NCBI RefSeq assembly: GCF_025486315.1
Contig: NZ_JAOOPY010000004.1
Coordinates: 122,295 to 186,294 of the forward strand
DNA: 64,000 nt
Source: Variovorax sp. N23
Lineage (GTDB): Bacteria > Pseudomonadota > Gammaproteobacteria > Burkholderiales > Burkholderiaceae_C
Direction: 5' to 3'
The position numbers and the translations under genes are program-made. Under the pieces are notes generated by a model that saw only the letters and a program-made list of their open reading frames with translations, was not told the origin of the DNA and searched no databases. Positions 1 through 8,735 of this stretch are shown here, in pieces (positions within the stretch are counted from its first letter, which is position 1; each line of letters opens with the position of its first letter).

Positions 1-2
1 CG

Positions 3-74
3 CAGTTCAAGGCGCGTCAGCCGCTGTCAGCTCACGCGGTCGATGCGCTGCGCGACGGCTCGCTCAACGACTGA
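3..74 (+). CDS. C-terminal end of an unidentified gene (cut by window edge)
   Basis: An open frame enters from the left edge and stops with TGA at 72-74. The 23 visible residues (start QFKARQPLSA, end DGSLND) do not let me name the family. It sits upstream of a DUF2285-type gene on the same strand, where Tn4371-like elements carry small accessory genes, so it may belong to the same element. The reading is based only on an open frame and context. Confidence 0.3.
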   Translation, partial: QFKARQPLSAHAVDALRDGSLND

Positions 75-178
75 GGCAAGCCCGCCGTGCCGTCGTTCGC
101 GCGACGTCACATCGCCGCAAAGGCGACCCGATCGAATTTGCGTTGTGACAGTTTCCTGCGATCAGCAGGAGGCTGCTC

Positions 179-992
179 ATGATTGCATACGACGTCGACG
201 ATCCGCCACGCGAGCCATGGGGCGTCTCTGCGGCGTATCTGTACATCCTGGATCTCGACGGGCCGGGGCTCGCCTGGGAGTATCTGCGCCGCCATTGGCA
301 GTACCGGGCTGCATGGGTAGCACGGCGACGCACGGCATGTTCCGAGCGCTGGGGGTTGCGATGGCGCCGAAGACCCGCATCACGATGCGCGAGAGGTGCA
401 GCCGCTCTGGGACATCCCAGTCCACGAACTGCTGCACGTGCGCGCCGCGCACGCATCCTGCTCGGCAGCGCATCGGTCGGTGCGGGACGGTTTCGATCTC
501 TGGCGAATGCCGGGCCGCAAGCGCCTCGCGCTCCGCACCACTGGGCTGATGGTGGCAGCCGATGTTGCCACGCGGCGCTTGCAGATGGCGTTGGCCGATG
601 ACCTTGCCGATGGGGTTGTGTATGTATGCACCGTTCCGTTCGGTCCCGAGTTGCGTGGCCAGATCGCCCACTTCCATGTGCAGGCACAGGCCCTGGCGGG
701 CCATGCCCCACCCGCTGCATCCGCGCGCGCCGTCACCCGTTCGGCGCTGCTGCACCTGCGCGCCTTGCAGGCGCTCGATGCCGCGCAGGCCGGAGCGTCG
801 CACCGTGAGATTGCGCAGATCCTGTTCGGCCTGAGCGTCGTTGTGTTGCGATGGCATGCGGACGGTGAGCTGCGCGCGCAGGTTCGGCACCTGCTGCGGC
901 GCGCCCGGGCGTATCGGGATGGAGGCTATCTGGCGCTCGCGGGCGTCCAACGCACGGGAGCGAACACGCCTGGAGACGAAACGCTGCACTGA
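179..992 (+). pseudogene. DUF6499/DUF2285 ICE protein, frameshifted
   Basis: The start ATG at 179 has a strong AGGAGG about 7 bases upstream. The first part (about 60 residues) shows the N-terminal hallmark of these ICE proteins, AYLYILDLDGPGLAWEYLRR, followed by an RWGLRW block. The second part, readable from about 375 to 992 in the third frame, contains EDPHHDAREVQPLWD and a DUF2285-like C-terminus with a predicted DNA-binding helical region (ASHREIAQILFG). The two halves are joined by a frameshift near 371 (CGCCGAAGAC where CGC-C..-GAAGAC is expected), consistent with two lost bases or one gained. Members of this family are putative transcriptional regulators of Tn4371-type ICEs and normally lie directly upstream of the AlpA-like gene, as here. 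As sequenced the protein would be truncated at about 140 residues, the last part out of frame. Confidence 0.75.
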
Positions 993-1084
993 AGATCTCC
1001 CTTCTCGAATCGGACTGCGATCCCGAGACTGCCTGCATCGGGTTGCGAGTGGTTTGCGGCCCACTCACAGCGATGGAGGCCCTC

Positions 1085-1381
1085 ATGGCAACTGGCAGTT
1101 CGTTCCCTTCACGCTCGGCCGCAGCGGCTGCGCCGCAGCCTGCCGTGGTTCCCGCTGCACCCGGCAATCCCGAGTTCCTGACGACCGACGAGGCCGGCGC
1201 GTTCCTGCGGCTGTCGCCACGCACGCTGGAGAAGCAGCGCGTGCTGGGCGGTGGGCCGCGCTTTCGCAAGCTCGGCGCGCGCGTGGTCTACGCGACCGCC
1301 GACCTGCGTGCCTGGGCAGACAACCACACCTACGGCATGACCTCCGACCCCGGCTACGTGCAGCGCCATTCGGTGCGCTGA
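1085..1381 (+). CDS. AlpA-like helix-turn-helix protein (ICE-associated)
   Basis: 98 residues. ATG 1085 is preferred over the in-frame upstream starts because a GGAGG lies 6 bases in front of it. A low-complexity Ala/Pro N-terminus (about 30 residues) is followed by a MerR/excisionase-type winged helix: FLTTDEAGAFLRLSPRTLEK, then GPRFRKLGARVVY and a DLRAWA tail. This architecture is typical of small DNA-binding proteins that sit just upstream of repA-parA in Tn4371-family elements. They are thought to control excision or replication genes. Here repA and parA do not follow; a DUF2840 remnant begins within about 70 bases. Function by family only. Confidence 0.8.
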   Translation: MATGSSFPSRSAAAAAPQPAVVPAAPGNPEFLTTDEAGAFLRLSPRTLEKQRVLGGGPRFRKLGARVVYATADLRAWADNHTYGMTSDPGYVQRHSVR

Positions 1382-1449
1382 GCACGTCCATTCGCGCAGC
1401 GCGCCCGAAGCCGTGGCCGACCCCTCCACGCCAATTTGTCGAGCACCGT

Positions 1450-1875
1450 GTGAAGGTTGAGCGGCACTTGGAGATGACGGTGCGCGAAACCATTCCTCAG
1501 CGTCGGCCACGCATGGCAATGGTTGCGCCGTTGGCCGTCTGCTGCCGATTGAAGTGGAACGGCAGCGACGATGGGACGAGTCTCTGGACGCTCGTGGCGC
1601 TCCGAACGCCGAGGGCGATCGGTGGTACGTACGACAGCGCGCGCGTTGCTGGCGTGATGCCAGGCGCGCGCATGCTGCTGCGTGTCGATGACGAGTCGCA
1701 GGTCAAGGCGGCGCTCGAATTGCTCGACGCCATCGCGACGGTGGGCATCGATCCTCGCGCGGTGGCGGCAGCCCTCTGGCACACGATCGGCAACAGGCTG
1801 GTCGCACGCTTGCCGTGCCCCGAATGCACGGCAGGGCGGCATCCGGCGCATCCTGCGCGCGCAGCGCTGGCATGA
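1450..1875 (+). CDS. DUF2840 protein, probably 5'-truncated
   Basis: The frame open at 1450-1875 matches the DUF2840 family found between parA and traF in Tn4371-like ICEs: VEHRVKVERH near the start, a central hydrophobic block (AVCCRLKWNGSDDGTSLWTL) and the C-terminal helix pair LDAIATVGIDPRAVAAALWH. GTG 1450 is a nominal start; similarity seems to begin a few codons earlier (EH before it), with no good start or ribosome site upstream, so the native 5' end may be lost. The stop overlaps the following traF start as ATGA, indicating translational coupling. Function unknown. The abrupt junction with the HTH gene suggests a deletion that removed repA, parA and the start of this gene (inference). 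Confidence 0.6.
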   Translation: MKVERHLEMTVRETIPQRRPRMAMVAPLAVCCRLKWNGSDDGTSLWTLVALRTPRAIGGTYDSARVAGVMPGARMLLRVDDESQVKAALELLDAIATVGIDPRAVAAALWHTIGNRLVARLPCPECTAGRHPAHPARAALA

Positions 1876-2393
1876 AGCGCCGCATGCTTTTCGCGTGGAT
1901 GGGCTTCGGCTTGGCAGCGCTCGGCCTGCCAGCCCTCATGACGCTACCGGTGAGCATCGTCTACAACCCGAGCGACAGCGTGCCGCGCGGGTGGTATCGC
2001 GTCGGTCACGTCGAACATGACGACGTTCTGCAGGTGGGCGGCATCGTGCTCGCGAGACTTCCCGCCCACGCGTCGGCCCTCGCGGCGCAGCGTGGCTATC
2101 TGCCGGCTGGTGTGCCGATCCTCAAGCGCATCGGCGCCGTGGCGCCGCAATCGGTGTGTGTTCGAGAACACGTTGTGCGCATCGACGGTCTCGCCGTGGC
2201 GACCGTGCGGACGCTTGACGGCAACCAGCGGCCATTACCCGTCTGGCAGCAGTGTCGCGTTCTTGCCGACAATGAGTTGTTCCTGCTCGGCGTGACCCAT
2301 TCGGCGTCGTTCGACAGCCGCTATTTCGGTCCTATCGCGAGGTCTGCCGTGGTGGGAATTGCACGGCCGATGTGGACATGGAGCGCGCCATGA
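1872..2393 (+). CDS. traF: TraF-type S26 signal peptidase of conjugation system
   Basis: 173 residues. The first 30 form a short basic stretch and a membrane anchor (MKRRMLFAWMGFGLAALGLP). The S26 peptidase features are visible: the catalytic Ser region YNPSDSVPRGWY (about residues 34-45), the catalytic Lys in VPILKRIGAV, and the C-terminal box SFDSRYFGPI. TraF-like peptidases process or cyclise pilins in mating-pair formation, at the periplasmic face of the inner membrane. The ATG overlaps the DUF2840 stop as ATGA. In Tn4371-type elements this gene precedes the relaxase gene; here an IS110 transposase and about 1.1 kb of non-coding DNA separate them. It appears complete. Confidence 0.85.
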   Translation: MKRRMLFAWMGFGLAALGLPALMTLPVSIVYNPSDSVPRGWYRVGHVEHDDVLQVGGIVLARLPAHASALAAQRGYLPAGVPILKRIGAVAPQSVCVREHVVRIDGLAVATVRTLDGNQRPLPVWQQCRVLADNELFLLGVTHSASFDSRYFGPIARSAVVGIARPMWTWSAP

Positions 2394-2837
2394 GATCCCA
2401 CCCTGGTGCGCACATCGACAAGCTGCGGTGCGTCTTCGCGTCAGTGTTCTGTTCGTCGCCAACAACGCGGTCGAGCCTGGTCCGAAGCTCCATTGGTGAC
2501 GTGCCGACGCAGTGCGAACCCGCGCGCCGCTCGTGTCGTCAAACTGCATCCGCACATGCACGTAGGCTGAACTCAGTCGTGCAAAGCGATGGAAGACAGC
2601 ATGCAGCACCCGTTGCATCCGAGCTACCCCTCGGGCAGCACCATTCCTCCTGTGCGCGGCTGGCGGCGGGTCGGGGCAGGGAGCAGATACAAGGACCGGA
2701 GATGGAGTGCTGCGGTAATCGGGGCAAGCGCGCCCAATCAGGCGCCGCGGCAGCGCGGGAGTGCGTCCGCACGGGGTGCGAACGCGGGCGCGGCCGCGCA
2801 TACTGATCGGCCTGTTCAACGTAGCAGGAGAGCGGCG
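2394..2837. other. Non-coding gap before IS110 transposase
   Basis: 444 bases between traF and the IS110 transposase start. No convincing gene: open frames here lack family features and ribosome sites. It probably holds the left end of the IS110 element, but these elements often lack inverted repeats and target duplications and I could not fix the boundary. Confidence 0.4.
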
Positions 2838-3995
2838 ATGCAATACTTCGGTGGACTTGATGTCTCGGTGACGGAAACAGCCATCTGCGTGGTCGATGGC
2901 GATGGTCAGGTGCTCTTGCGCACCACGGCGGAGACTGAGCCGGCGGCAATCCGCGCGGCCCTGGCGCCGTTCCTGCGACGACTGCGCCGCGTCGGGCATG
3001 AGGCTGGCGCACTGTCGCCATGGCTGCAGCCGCAGTTGCTCGCGCTGGGCCTGCCCATGGTGTGCCTGGAGGCGACGCATGTGCGTTCGGCACTGAAGGC
3101 GCAGCGCAACAAGACCGACGCGGCCGATGCGCTGGGCATCGCCCACCTGGTGCGCACCGGCTGGTACAAGAGCGCTTACATCAAGAGCGAGGCGTGCTAC
3201 CGCCTGCGCCTGCTGCTCACGCACCGGCGCAATCGCAAGCGCAAGTTCCTGGATCTGGAGAACGCCATCCGCCACTCCCTGAAGGCGTTCAGCATCCGCC
3301 TGCACAAGGTCGGACGCGCCAGCTTCGAGGCGGCCGTGCGCGCCGCGGTGGTCGGCGATGCGTTCACGGCCGAGCTGATGGACAGCATGCTCGCCGCCCG
3401 CGCGGCGCTGTGGAGGGAATACCTTCATTTGCACCAATTGGTGGTGACGCAGGTGGCCCAGGACGAGTTGTGCCGGCGCTTCATGGCGATCCCCGGCGTG
3501 GGGCCGGTGACGGCGCTGGCGTTCCGCACCGCGGTGGAGGATCCGTCGCGCTTCAAGCGCTCGCGCGATGTCGCCGCGTACTTCGGGCTGACGTCCAGGC
3601 GATGGCAGTCGGGCACGTCCATCGATATCCAGGGCCGTATCAGCAAGGCCGGTGATCCGGATGTGCGCCGTTCGCTGTTCGAAGCGGCCACCGTGCTGCT
3701 CAAGCGTTTCCGAGGACAGGACAAGGTCAAAAGCTGGGGTCTGCAGATCGCCAAGCGCAGTTGCCATCACAAAGCTGCGGTGGCCGTGGCGCGCAAGCTG
3801 GCAGTGATCATGCACGCGATGTGGAGCGACGGCACCTGCTACGACGGTGGTGCGGGCACGTCATCCGAGGAGTGCAGCCGGCGCGCCCAAAAGAAGGATC
3901 AGAAGCACCTGGGGCGCCTGGCGAAGACGGCGGCGCTGCCGACGCCGGATGGCCATCTAGTCATCGCCGGTGCACCTGCAGGAGCAGGCCAATGA
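2838..3995 (+). CDS. IS110-family (IS1111-like) transposase
   Basis: 385 residues. ATG 2838 is preceded by an AGGAG 8 bases upstream; the frame is open further upstream but without family similarity. The N-terminal DEDD nuclease domain shows the first Asp in GGLDVS (residues 5-10), a CLEATH block, and KTDAADALGIA with its Asp pair (about residues 95-105). The C-terminal Tnp_IS110 domain begins at FMAIPGVGPVTALAF, with its catalytic Ser in the GDPDVRRSLFEAA region. Length is normal and no frameshift is seen, so the transposase may be active. It lies between traF and the relaxase gene of the ICE remnant. Element ends not determined. Confidence 0.9.
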   Translation: MQYFGGLDVSVTETAICVVDGDGQVLLRTTAETEPAAIRAALAPFLRRLRRVGHEAGALSPWLQPQLLALGLPMVCLEATHVRSALKAQRNKTDAADALGIAHLVRTGWYKSAYIKSEACYRLRLLLTHRRNRKRKFLDLENAIRHSLKAFSIRLHKVGRASFEAAVRAAVVGDAFTAELMDSMLAARAALWREYLHLHQLVVTQVAQDELCRRFMAIPGVGPVTALAFRTAVEDPSRFKRSRDVAAYFGLTSRRWQSGTSIDIQGRISKAGDPDVRRSLFEAATVLLKRFRGQDKVKSWGLQIAKRSCHHKAAVAVARKLAVIMHAMWSDGTCYDGGAGTSSEECSRRAQKKDQKHLGRLAKTAALPTPDGHLVIAGAPAGAGQ

Positions 3996-4662
3996 CAGCC
4001 CGCGGCACATCAGCGCAGCAGCTTCGTCGCAGCGCTGGCGACATCCACTGAACACCCGCGAGGGTCAAGGCGTTCCGACGTGAACTGGAGAGAGTTGGTG
4101 CAGACCATGAAAGACGGGAAGCTCGATATCTTGCCTGTGGCCGCGCAAGCGGACCACGCTCGAGTGCTTGTGACACGGCCCCGTCCGACCGATGGCGACA
4201 TGCGCCTCGATGGCCACTCGCGCTGCCACCCAAGAGGCTTGTGCAGCGACAAATCCAGGCCCTCGATGAGCGCGGAGGTGTGCCCGGCGCACCGGCACTC
4301 GACCACCCGAACGCACGATCCCGAAGCAAGTCGGGCTGCGCATCGTGCGCAGTCGGCGATGCATTCAATGGTGCGCGCACATGCACTTCACGGTGCTCGC
4401 ATGCGCGCGTTTTCAACGTGCAGACGACGATGTCGTGAAGGAGAATCGCATGAGAAATCCGGTCAACAATGGAGCCCCGATTAGGTGGGCCAGATAAAAG
4501 GGGCGGCACGTCGTGCCCCCGAAGCCCAGTCTGCACGTGGGTTTGACGCGGCACCGCGAGGGGCCTCGCGCGTGCCTTGCGGACACCGGACCCCGCATGA
4601 CTGCGGCGTTTGTAGCGTGCCGCTTGCGGCTGACAACGCCGAGGTGCGCTGGGGGCTTCGTC
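3996..4662. other. Non-coding region upstream of relaxase; possible oriT or IS110 right end
   Basis: 667 bases with several weak open frames on both strands, none with recognisable features. It should contain the IS110 right end and, since relaxases act at a neighbouring oriT, possibly the transfer origin. The only notable structure is a short GC-rich hairpin at about 4500-4520. I cannot assign an oriT with confidence. Confidence 0.35.
4500..4520. promoter_or_regulatory. GC-rich inverted repeat upstream of relaxase gene
   Basis: The stretch ggggcggcacg/tcgtgccccc can fold into a hairpin (GGGGC..CACG pairing with CGTG..CCCCC). It lies about 140 bases before the relaxase start. It could be part of oriT, a regulatory hairpin or a chance structure; no nic-site consensus was recognised. 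Confidence 0.25.
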
Positions 4663-6612
4663 ATGGCGAGCCGTGACGACGACCGCTTCCGCGTCAAACC
4701 GGCGGCACCAAGGTCGCGGGGCGGGCCACGCTCGCAGCGCTTCATCTCGCAGGTGCTCAAGGAAGTCTCGAAGACCGGAGCGAAGCGTTCCGGCAAGCAG
4801 GAGGGGCGGCGACCAGCGTGCACTTTTGGGCGGGGGAGGGTAGCAGCTGCAACGGTCGGACAACGCCTCGGGTCGAAGGCCCGGCGTGTCGTCATCAAGA
4901 GCCGCTTCGTCGTGCTCAAGCGCGCTGGTGTGAACTCCGTCGCCGTCCACCTGCGCTACATCGAGCGCGATGGCGTCACGCGCGATGGACAAAAGGGTCA
5001 GGCCTACGGTGCCGACACCGACCAGGTCGACCTGAAGGCCTTCCAGGAGCGCGGACAGGGCGACCGCCACCAGTTCCGCTTCATTGTGGCGCCCGAGGAT
5101 GGGCTGGAACTGGAAGACCTCCAGGGATTCACCCGTCAGCTCATGCGCCGCATGGAGATCGACCTGGAGACCCAGCTGGACTGGGCGGCCGTCGATCACT
5201 GGGACACGGACAACCCCCACACCCACATCGTGCTGAACGGGAGGACCGCCAGCGGGGAGGATCTGGTGATCTCCCCGGACTACATGGCGCACGGCATGCG
5301 CATGCGCGCGAGCGAGATCGCCACCGAATGGCTGGGGCCGCGCACCGAGCTCGAGATGCGACAGAGCTTGGTGCGAGAGCTGGATCAGCAGCGGCTCACC
5401 GGCCTGGACCGGACGCTGATCCGGCAAGCCGACCGAGGAGGCGCCATCGACCTGACGGGCTGTTCTCCGGATCGGGCGCGTCAGAACGTATTGCGCGCCA
5501 GGCTGCAGCGTCTCGAAGGAATGGGACTGGCCGAGCGGGTGAGCGCCCATCGTTGGAGGCTCCAGCCCGGCATGGCGGCCGCTCTCGGTGCGATGGGCGA
5601 GCGCGAGGACGCGCTGGACGCCATGCGGCGCGCACTTGGAGCCCCGCAGCGTGAACTCGTGGTGCATGGCACAGAGGAGGCCAGCGCCGTGCCTGTGATC
5701 GGTCGCATCATCGGCAAGGGATTGACCGATGAACTGAGCGACCGCGGCTTTCTGGTGGTCGACGGCATTGATGGCCGCGCGCACTACCTGAAGCTGCCGC
5801 CCAGCGCCGAGCTGGCCAAGCTTCCGATGTACGCCATCGTGGAGGCCAGGCATCAGCGACCGGGGAGGGAAGTGGATCGGACGATTGCTGCGGTGTCGGA
5901 GAACGGTATCTATCGCGTAGCGGACCATCTGAGCCAACTTCGACAAGCCGGTGATGGCGATCCACAGACCACCGTCGAGGTTCATGTGCGCAGACTCGAA
6001 GCCTTGCGCCGCGCGGGTCTTGTCGAACGCATGGCCGATGGCATTTGGAACATCCCGGCGAACTTGGTGCAGAGCGCCCAGCAGCACGACGCGCGAAAAA
6101 CGGATGGCTGGGTGATCGAGCTGCGCTCGCATCTTCCCATCGAGCAGCAGGTCCGAGCCCTCGGCGCGACCTGGCTGGACCGGAACCTGGTGACCGACGT
6201 CGGCGTCGCGAATCGGGGCTTCGGCGCGGCGGTGCGCGATGCGATGCAATCCCGCGCGGACTTCCTCGCCGAGCACGGCCTGGCCGAACGCCGCGGGCAG
6301 CGCGTAGTCCTCGCGCGCAACCTGCTGGCAACGCTGCGCGATCGCGAACTGGCAGCCGCCGGACAGTCATTGCAGGAACAGACCGGCCAGACCTACAGGC
6401 CGCTGCGGGACGGCCAGCAAGTCAGCGGCATCTATCGCCGGTCCATCCAGCTTGCCAGCGGGCGCTTTGCCGTGCTTGACGACGGCATGGGCTTCAGCCT
6501 GGCGCCGTGGCGGCCGGTGATCGAGCGGCGCATGGGGCAGCAGGTATCGGCCGTGGCGCGCGGTTCGTCGGTCACGTGGAACTTTGGCAGGCAGCGTGGC
6601 CGTTCTCTCTGA
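4663..6612 (+). CDS. DUF3363 relaxase (RlxS/VirD2-like mobilisation nuclease)
   Basis: 649 residues. ATG 4663 begins MASRDDDRFRVKPAAPRSRG, the usual start of the family; the frame is open for 50 more codons upstream without similarity. A basic N-terminus (about 1-110) precedes the relaxase domain with the block YIERDGVTRDGQ, an RHQFRFIVAPEDG strand and the metal-binding HUH-type motif HWDTDNPHTHIVLNG (about residues 184-198). The rest is the DUF3363 region, with repeated winged-helix-like segments. It would nick and covalently bind the ICE DNA at oriT for transfer. No frameshift is seen. The traG/trb mating genes that should follow are absent from the window, so the element could at best be mobilised in trans. 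Confidence 0.9.
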   Translation: MASRDDDRFRVKPAAPRSRGGPRSQRFISQVLKEVSKTGAKRSGKQEGRRPACTFGRGRVAAATVGQRLGSKARRVVIKSRFVVLKRAGVNSVAVHLRYIERDGVTRDGQKGQAYGADTDQVDLKAFQERGQGDRHQFRFIVAPEDGLELEDLQGFTRQLMRRMEIDLETQLDWAAVDHWDTDNPHTHIVLNGRTASGEDLVISPDYMAHGMRMRASEIATEWLGPRTELEMRQSLVRELDQQRLTGLDRTLIRQADRGGAIDLTGCSPDRARQNVLRARLQRLEGMGLAERVSAHRWRLQPGMAAALGAMGEREDALDAMRRALGAPQRELVVHGTEEASAVPVIGRIIGKGLTDELSDRGFLVVDGIDGRAHYLKLPPSAELAKLPMYAIVEARHQRPGREVDRTIAAVSENGIYRVADHLSQLRQAGDGDPQTTVEVHVRRLEALRRAGLVERMADGIWNIPANLVQSAQQHDARKTDGWVIELRSHLPIEQQVRALGATWLDRNLVTDVGVANRGFGAAVRDAMQSRADFLAEHGLAERRGQRVVLARNLLATLRDRELAAAGQSLQEQTGQTYRPLRDGQQVSGIYRRSIQLASGRFAVLDDGMGFSLAPWRPVIERRMGQQVSAVARGSSVTWNFGRQRGRSL

Positions 6613-6759
6613 TGTTGTCGGAGTCAGTACTGCTGCCTTGCTCGGGCTCTTGTTTGACGCGCTGCCCGGTGACATTCTCGACAGTGGGAGTTGGACCTTC
6701 AGGCAACCTGTGGGAACCTCGAATGTCCCCAAGTCACGAGATCTGTATCGTAGAGTGCC

Positions 6760-6990
6760 ATGAGTTCCGAACGCCCTCTTGCTCATCTAGCCCATGTACC
6801 CGATGACGAGCTTGTTCGTCTTGCGACCTTGTGGCGCTCGCGCGCCAGCCTTGGCGATCGCGAGGCGTTCGGAATCGCTCATGCGCTGGAGGTCGAGCAG
6901 AGGCGCAGGCAGAGGCCGAGTCAGTTGGCGCTGCCTGAGCTCCCCCGGGCTTCACGACGGTGGTGGAGATTTTGGGGCTCGCAGCTGTAG
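6760..6990 (+). CDS. Small conserved ICE protein, function unknown
   Basis: 76 residues. The core DDELVRLATLWRSRA followed by GDREAFGIAHALEVEQRRR is a pattern I associate with small proteins of Tn4371-type ICEs, and the C-terminus ends in a Trp-rich RRWWRFWGSQL. It is likely cytoplasmic with amphipathic helices. It follows the relaxase gene by 147 bases on the same strand and is the last recognisable ICE gene in this block. No function can be given. Confidence 0.6.
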   Translation: MSSERPLAHLAHVPDDELVRLATLWRSRASLGDREAFGIAHALEVEQRRRQRPSQLALPELPRASRRWWRFWGSQL

Positions 6991-7351
6991 AAGCCGGCGG
7001 ACCGCGCTGACAGTCGGTCTTCGCTAACGCGCAGCGACGCGACGTACCGTTCGCGCTGGCTATCAGGCGGTGGTCGAGATCAACGATCGCCTAGCCGATC
7101 AGGGGCTTGCTGATCGTGGAATCCACCATCACCGCGGTGCTCAGGTCGAGAAGGAGCGAGCTTGTTTTCTTCATCAGCTACCGGGGCACTTCAGCGGGAC
7201 CGTCCCTCGTGTCCGGCATGATATTTGCGTGCTTTCGCAGCCCGCGCATCCGAAAGCCGGATGCCGCGCTCAGGGCAATGGGGCTGTGGGCCGTCGCATA
7301 GGCGCTAAGCGCGACGCTCGTTCAAGCCGATTGCTGTGCTCAGGAGTAGTC
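6991..7351. other. Intergenic region before luxR
   Basis: 361 bases without a supported gene. An open frame in phase with luxR runs through it but lacks similarity until the GTG at 7352. It marks the junction between the ICE remnant and the quorum-sensing block. No inverted repeats or attachment-like sequence were recognised. Confidence 0.4.
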
Positions 7352-8065
7352 GTGAGACCATTCTTCGAAATGCTGAACACCCGCTTGGCCGCAGCCCGCA
7401 CTGCGGAGGAGGTGGGCAATCTGATTGGCTACGGAGCGCGTGAACTCGGCTTCGAGCATTGGGCATATGGTCTGCGGCTGCCCCTTCCTTTCACCCGGCC
7501 GCGTTTCATAACGCTCAGCAATTATCAGGATCGATGGGTCGATCGATACCGGGAGCAAGGCTATATCTCGATCGACCCGACCGTGATCCATGGGCGTCGA
7601 ACGCCTGTCCCACAGGTATGGAGTGCCCGGACGTTCAGAACGACACCACAACTCTGGGACGAAGCGCAGTCGTTTGGGCTGCGTATCGGTTGGGCGCAGT
7701 CGTGCTTCGATGGTGGTGGTCGCATCGGTATGCTGTCGATCGCCCGATCCCACCAGGAAATCTCCCCGCGCGAGATTCGAGTGAATGACCCCCTCTGGCG
7801 CTGGCTCGCCAACGTGGCGCATCTCGAACTGTCGAGTCGTCTGCTGGGATCTCAGGCCGGCGGCGAAGTTCTGCTCACGGCCAGACAGATCGAAGTCCTG
7901 CGGTGGACAGCCGATGGGAAAACCTCCGCGCAGGTGGCGCGAATTCTCGGCGTCTCCGAGCACACCGTTCACTTCCACGTCAAGAACGCGATCGCACGGT
8001 TGGGTGCAGGCAACAAGGTGGCTGCCGCCGCACGTGCAACGCGTCTGGGGTTGCTCGATGGGTGA
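7352..8065 (+). CDS. LuxR-family quorum-sensing regulator (AHL-binding)
   Basis: 237 residues from GTG 7352, chosen because CAGGAG lies 6 bases before it and the product then has normal family length. The N-terminal autoinducer-binding domain (about 15-160) keeps the invariant TraR/LasR-type residues in RWVDRYREQGYISIDPTV (Trp, Tyr, Asp-Pro) and in the following VPQVWS Trp. The C-terminal LuxR helix-turn-helix is complete: LTARQIEVLRWTADGKTSAQ, then GVSEHTVHFHVKNAIARL (about 172-215). It is a cytoplasmic AHL-responsive transcription factor. It converges on the luxI homologue 13 bases downstream, a common arrangement of cognate pairs in Proteobacteria. No clear lux box (CTG-N10-CAG) was found near it. 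Confidence 0.93.
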   Translation: MRPFFEMLNTRLAAARTAEEVGNLIGYGARELGFEHWAYGLRLPLPFTRPRFITLSNYQDRWVDRYREQGYISIDPTVIHGRRTPVPQVWSARTFRTTPQLWDEAQSFGLRIGWAQSCFDGGGRIGMLSIARSHQEISPREIRVNDPLWRWLANVAHLELSSRLLGSQAGGEVLLTARQIEVLRWTADGKTSAQVARILGVSEHTVHFHVKNAIARLGAGNKVAAAARATRLGLLDG

Positions 8066-8078
8066 TCTATAGGCAGGC

Positions 8079-8735
8079 TCAGGGCAGGCCAGGTGCACTG
8101 CATTCGAGTTGGTGAGGCGACGTCTCCGCGTAGTCTTTTCCCGAGACTGGACGACCAATGTCTGGAAGCGACCGCCACTGCCTGTCCACGGAGATCCAGC
8201 ACGCAAAAAGCAGATGCCCATCGACCTCTCTTGGCGCGCTGGCTCTTTCTGCCTTCACGCCTGCATGTCGGAGAATGCGTTCGATGCCCAGCGGAGACAC
8301 GCTGATCAGACGCTGCGCGCCTGCGTCCGACGCCATCCGCATGGCGGCAGCCAGGATGTCCAGCGCAAGCGGTGACGCGAAGTTGGACGTCGGCGATGCC
8401 ATGGGCGATCGTGGGTCGATGGCCGAGAAACGAGAGATCTCCCAAACAGTGGCGGAGCGGGGCAAGGGCGCGTCGCCCATCAACTGGGGAAAGACATCGG
8501 CAAGCAGGTACGGGCGGTCGGTCGGTAACAAGCGCGCGGTTCCGATCACTGCACCGCCCGCATCGATGGCAGCGATGTAGCAGGTGTCGCGATGGTCGAA
8601 CTCGTCGAGTTCGAGTCGACCAGCGGTGTGCAACTGCCAGCCCAGATGTTCCACGAAGACGCGATGGCGATACCTCGCGATGTCGAAGAGCAGTCCTGCT
8701 GGCATGCTGTGCGCTGTTCCGGCAATGATCCTCAT
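8079..8735 (-). CDS. LuxI-family acyl-homoserine lactone synthase
   Basis: 218 residues. The start at 8735 has AAGGAG 7-8 bases upstream. The catalytic and structural residues of AHL synthases are visible: YRHRVFVEHLGW (Arg, Phe, Trp), DEFDHRDTCYI (two Asp), GTARLLPT (Arg), DVFPQL (Phe) and WEISRF (Glu, Arg). It uses S-adenosylmethionine and an acyl-ACP or acyl-CoA to make an AHL signal; the acyl chain cannot be predicted. It converges with luxR. The upstream 438 bases separate it from a divergent BacA-like gene, so one regulatory region could serve both. Intact. Confidence 0.95.
   Translation of the reverse strand: MRIIAGTAHSMPAGLLFDIARYRHRVFVEHLGWQLHTAGRLELDEFDHRDTCYIAAIDAGGAVIGTARLLPTDRPYLLADVFPQLMGDAPLPRSATVWEISRFSAIDPRSPMASPTSNFASPLALDILAAAMRMASDAGAQRLISVSPLGIERILRHAGVKAERASAPREVDGHLLFACWISVDRQWRSLPDIGRPVSGKDYAETSPHQLECSAPGLP

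Noticed and set aside
2235..3815. 526-codon open frame antisense to traF and IS110 transposase
   Set aside because: It runs through two unrelated forward genes and has low-complexity Arg/Ala composition; a GC-driven shadow.
4080..4484. 134-codon open frame between IS110 and the relaxase
   Set aside because: No domain similarity, no ribosome site and composition unlike neighbouring genes; probably non-coding.
3961..6276. 771-codon open frame antisense to the relaxase gene
   Set aside because: Exact shadow of the relaxase in GC-rich DNA; no domain features, while the forward frame has a complete HUH relaxase.
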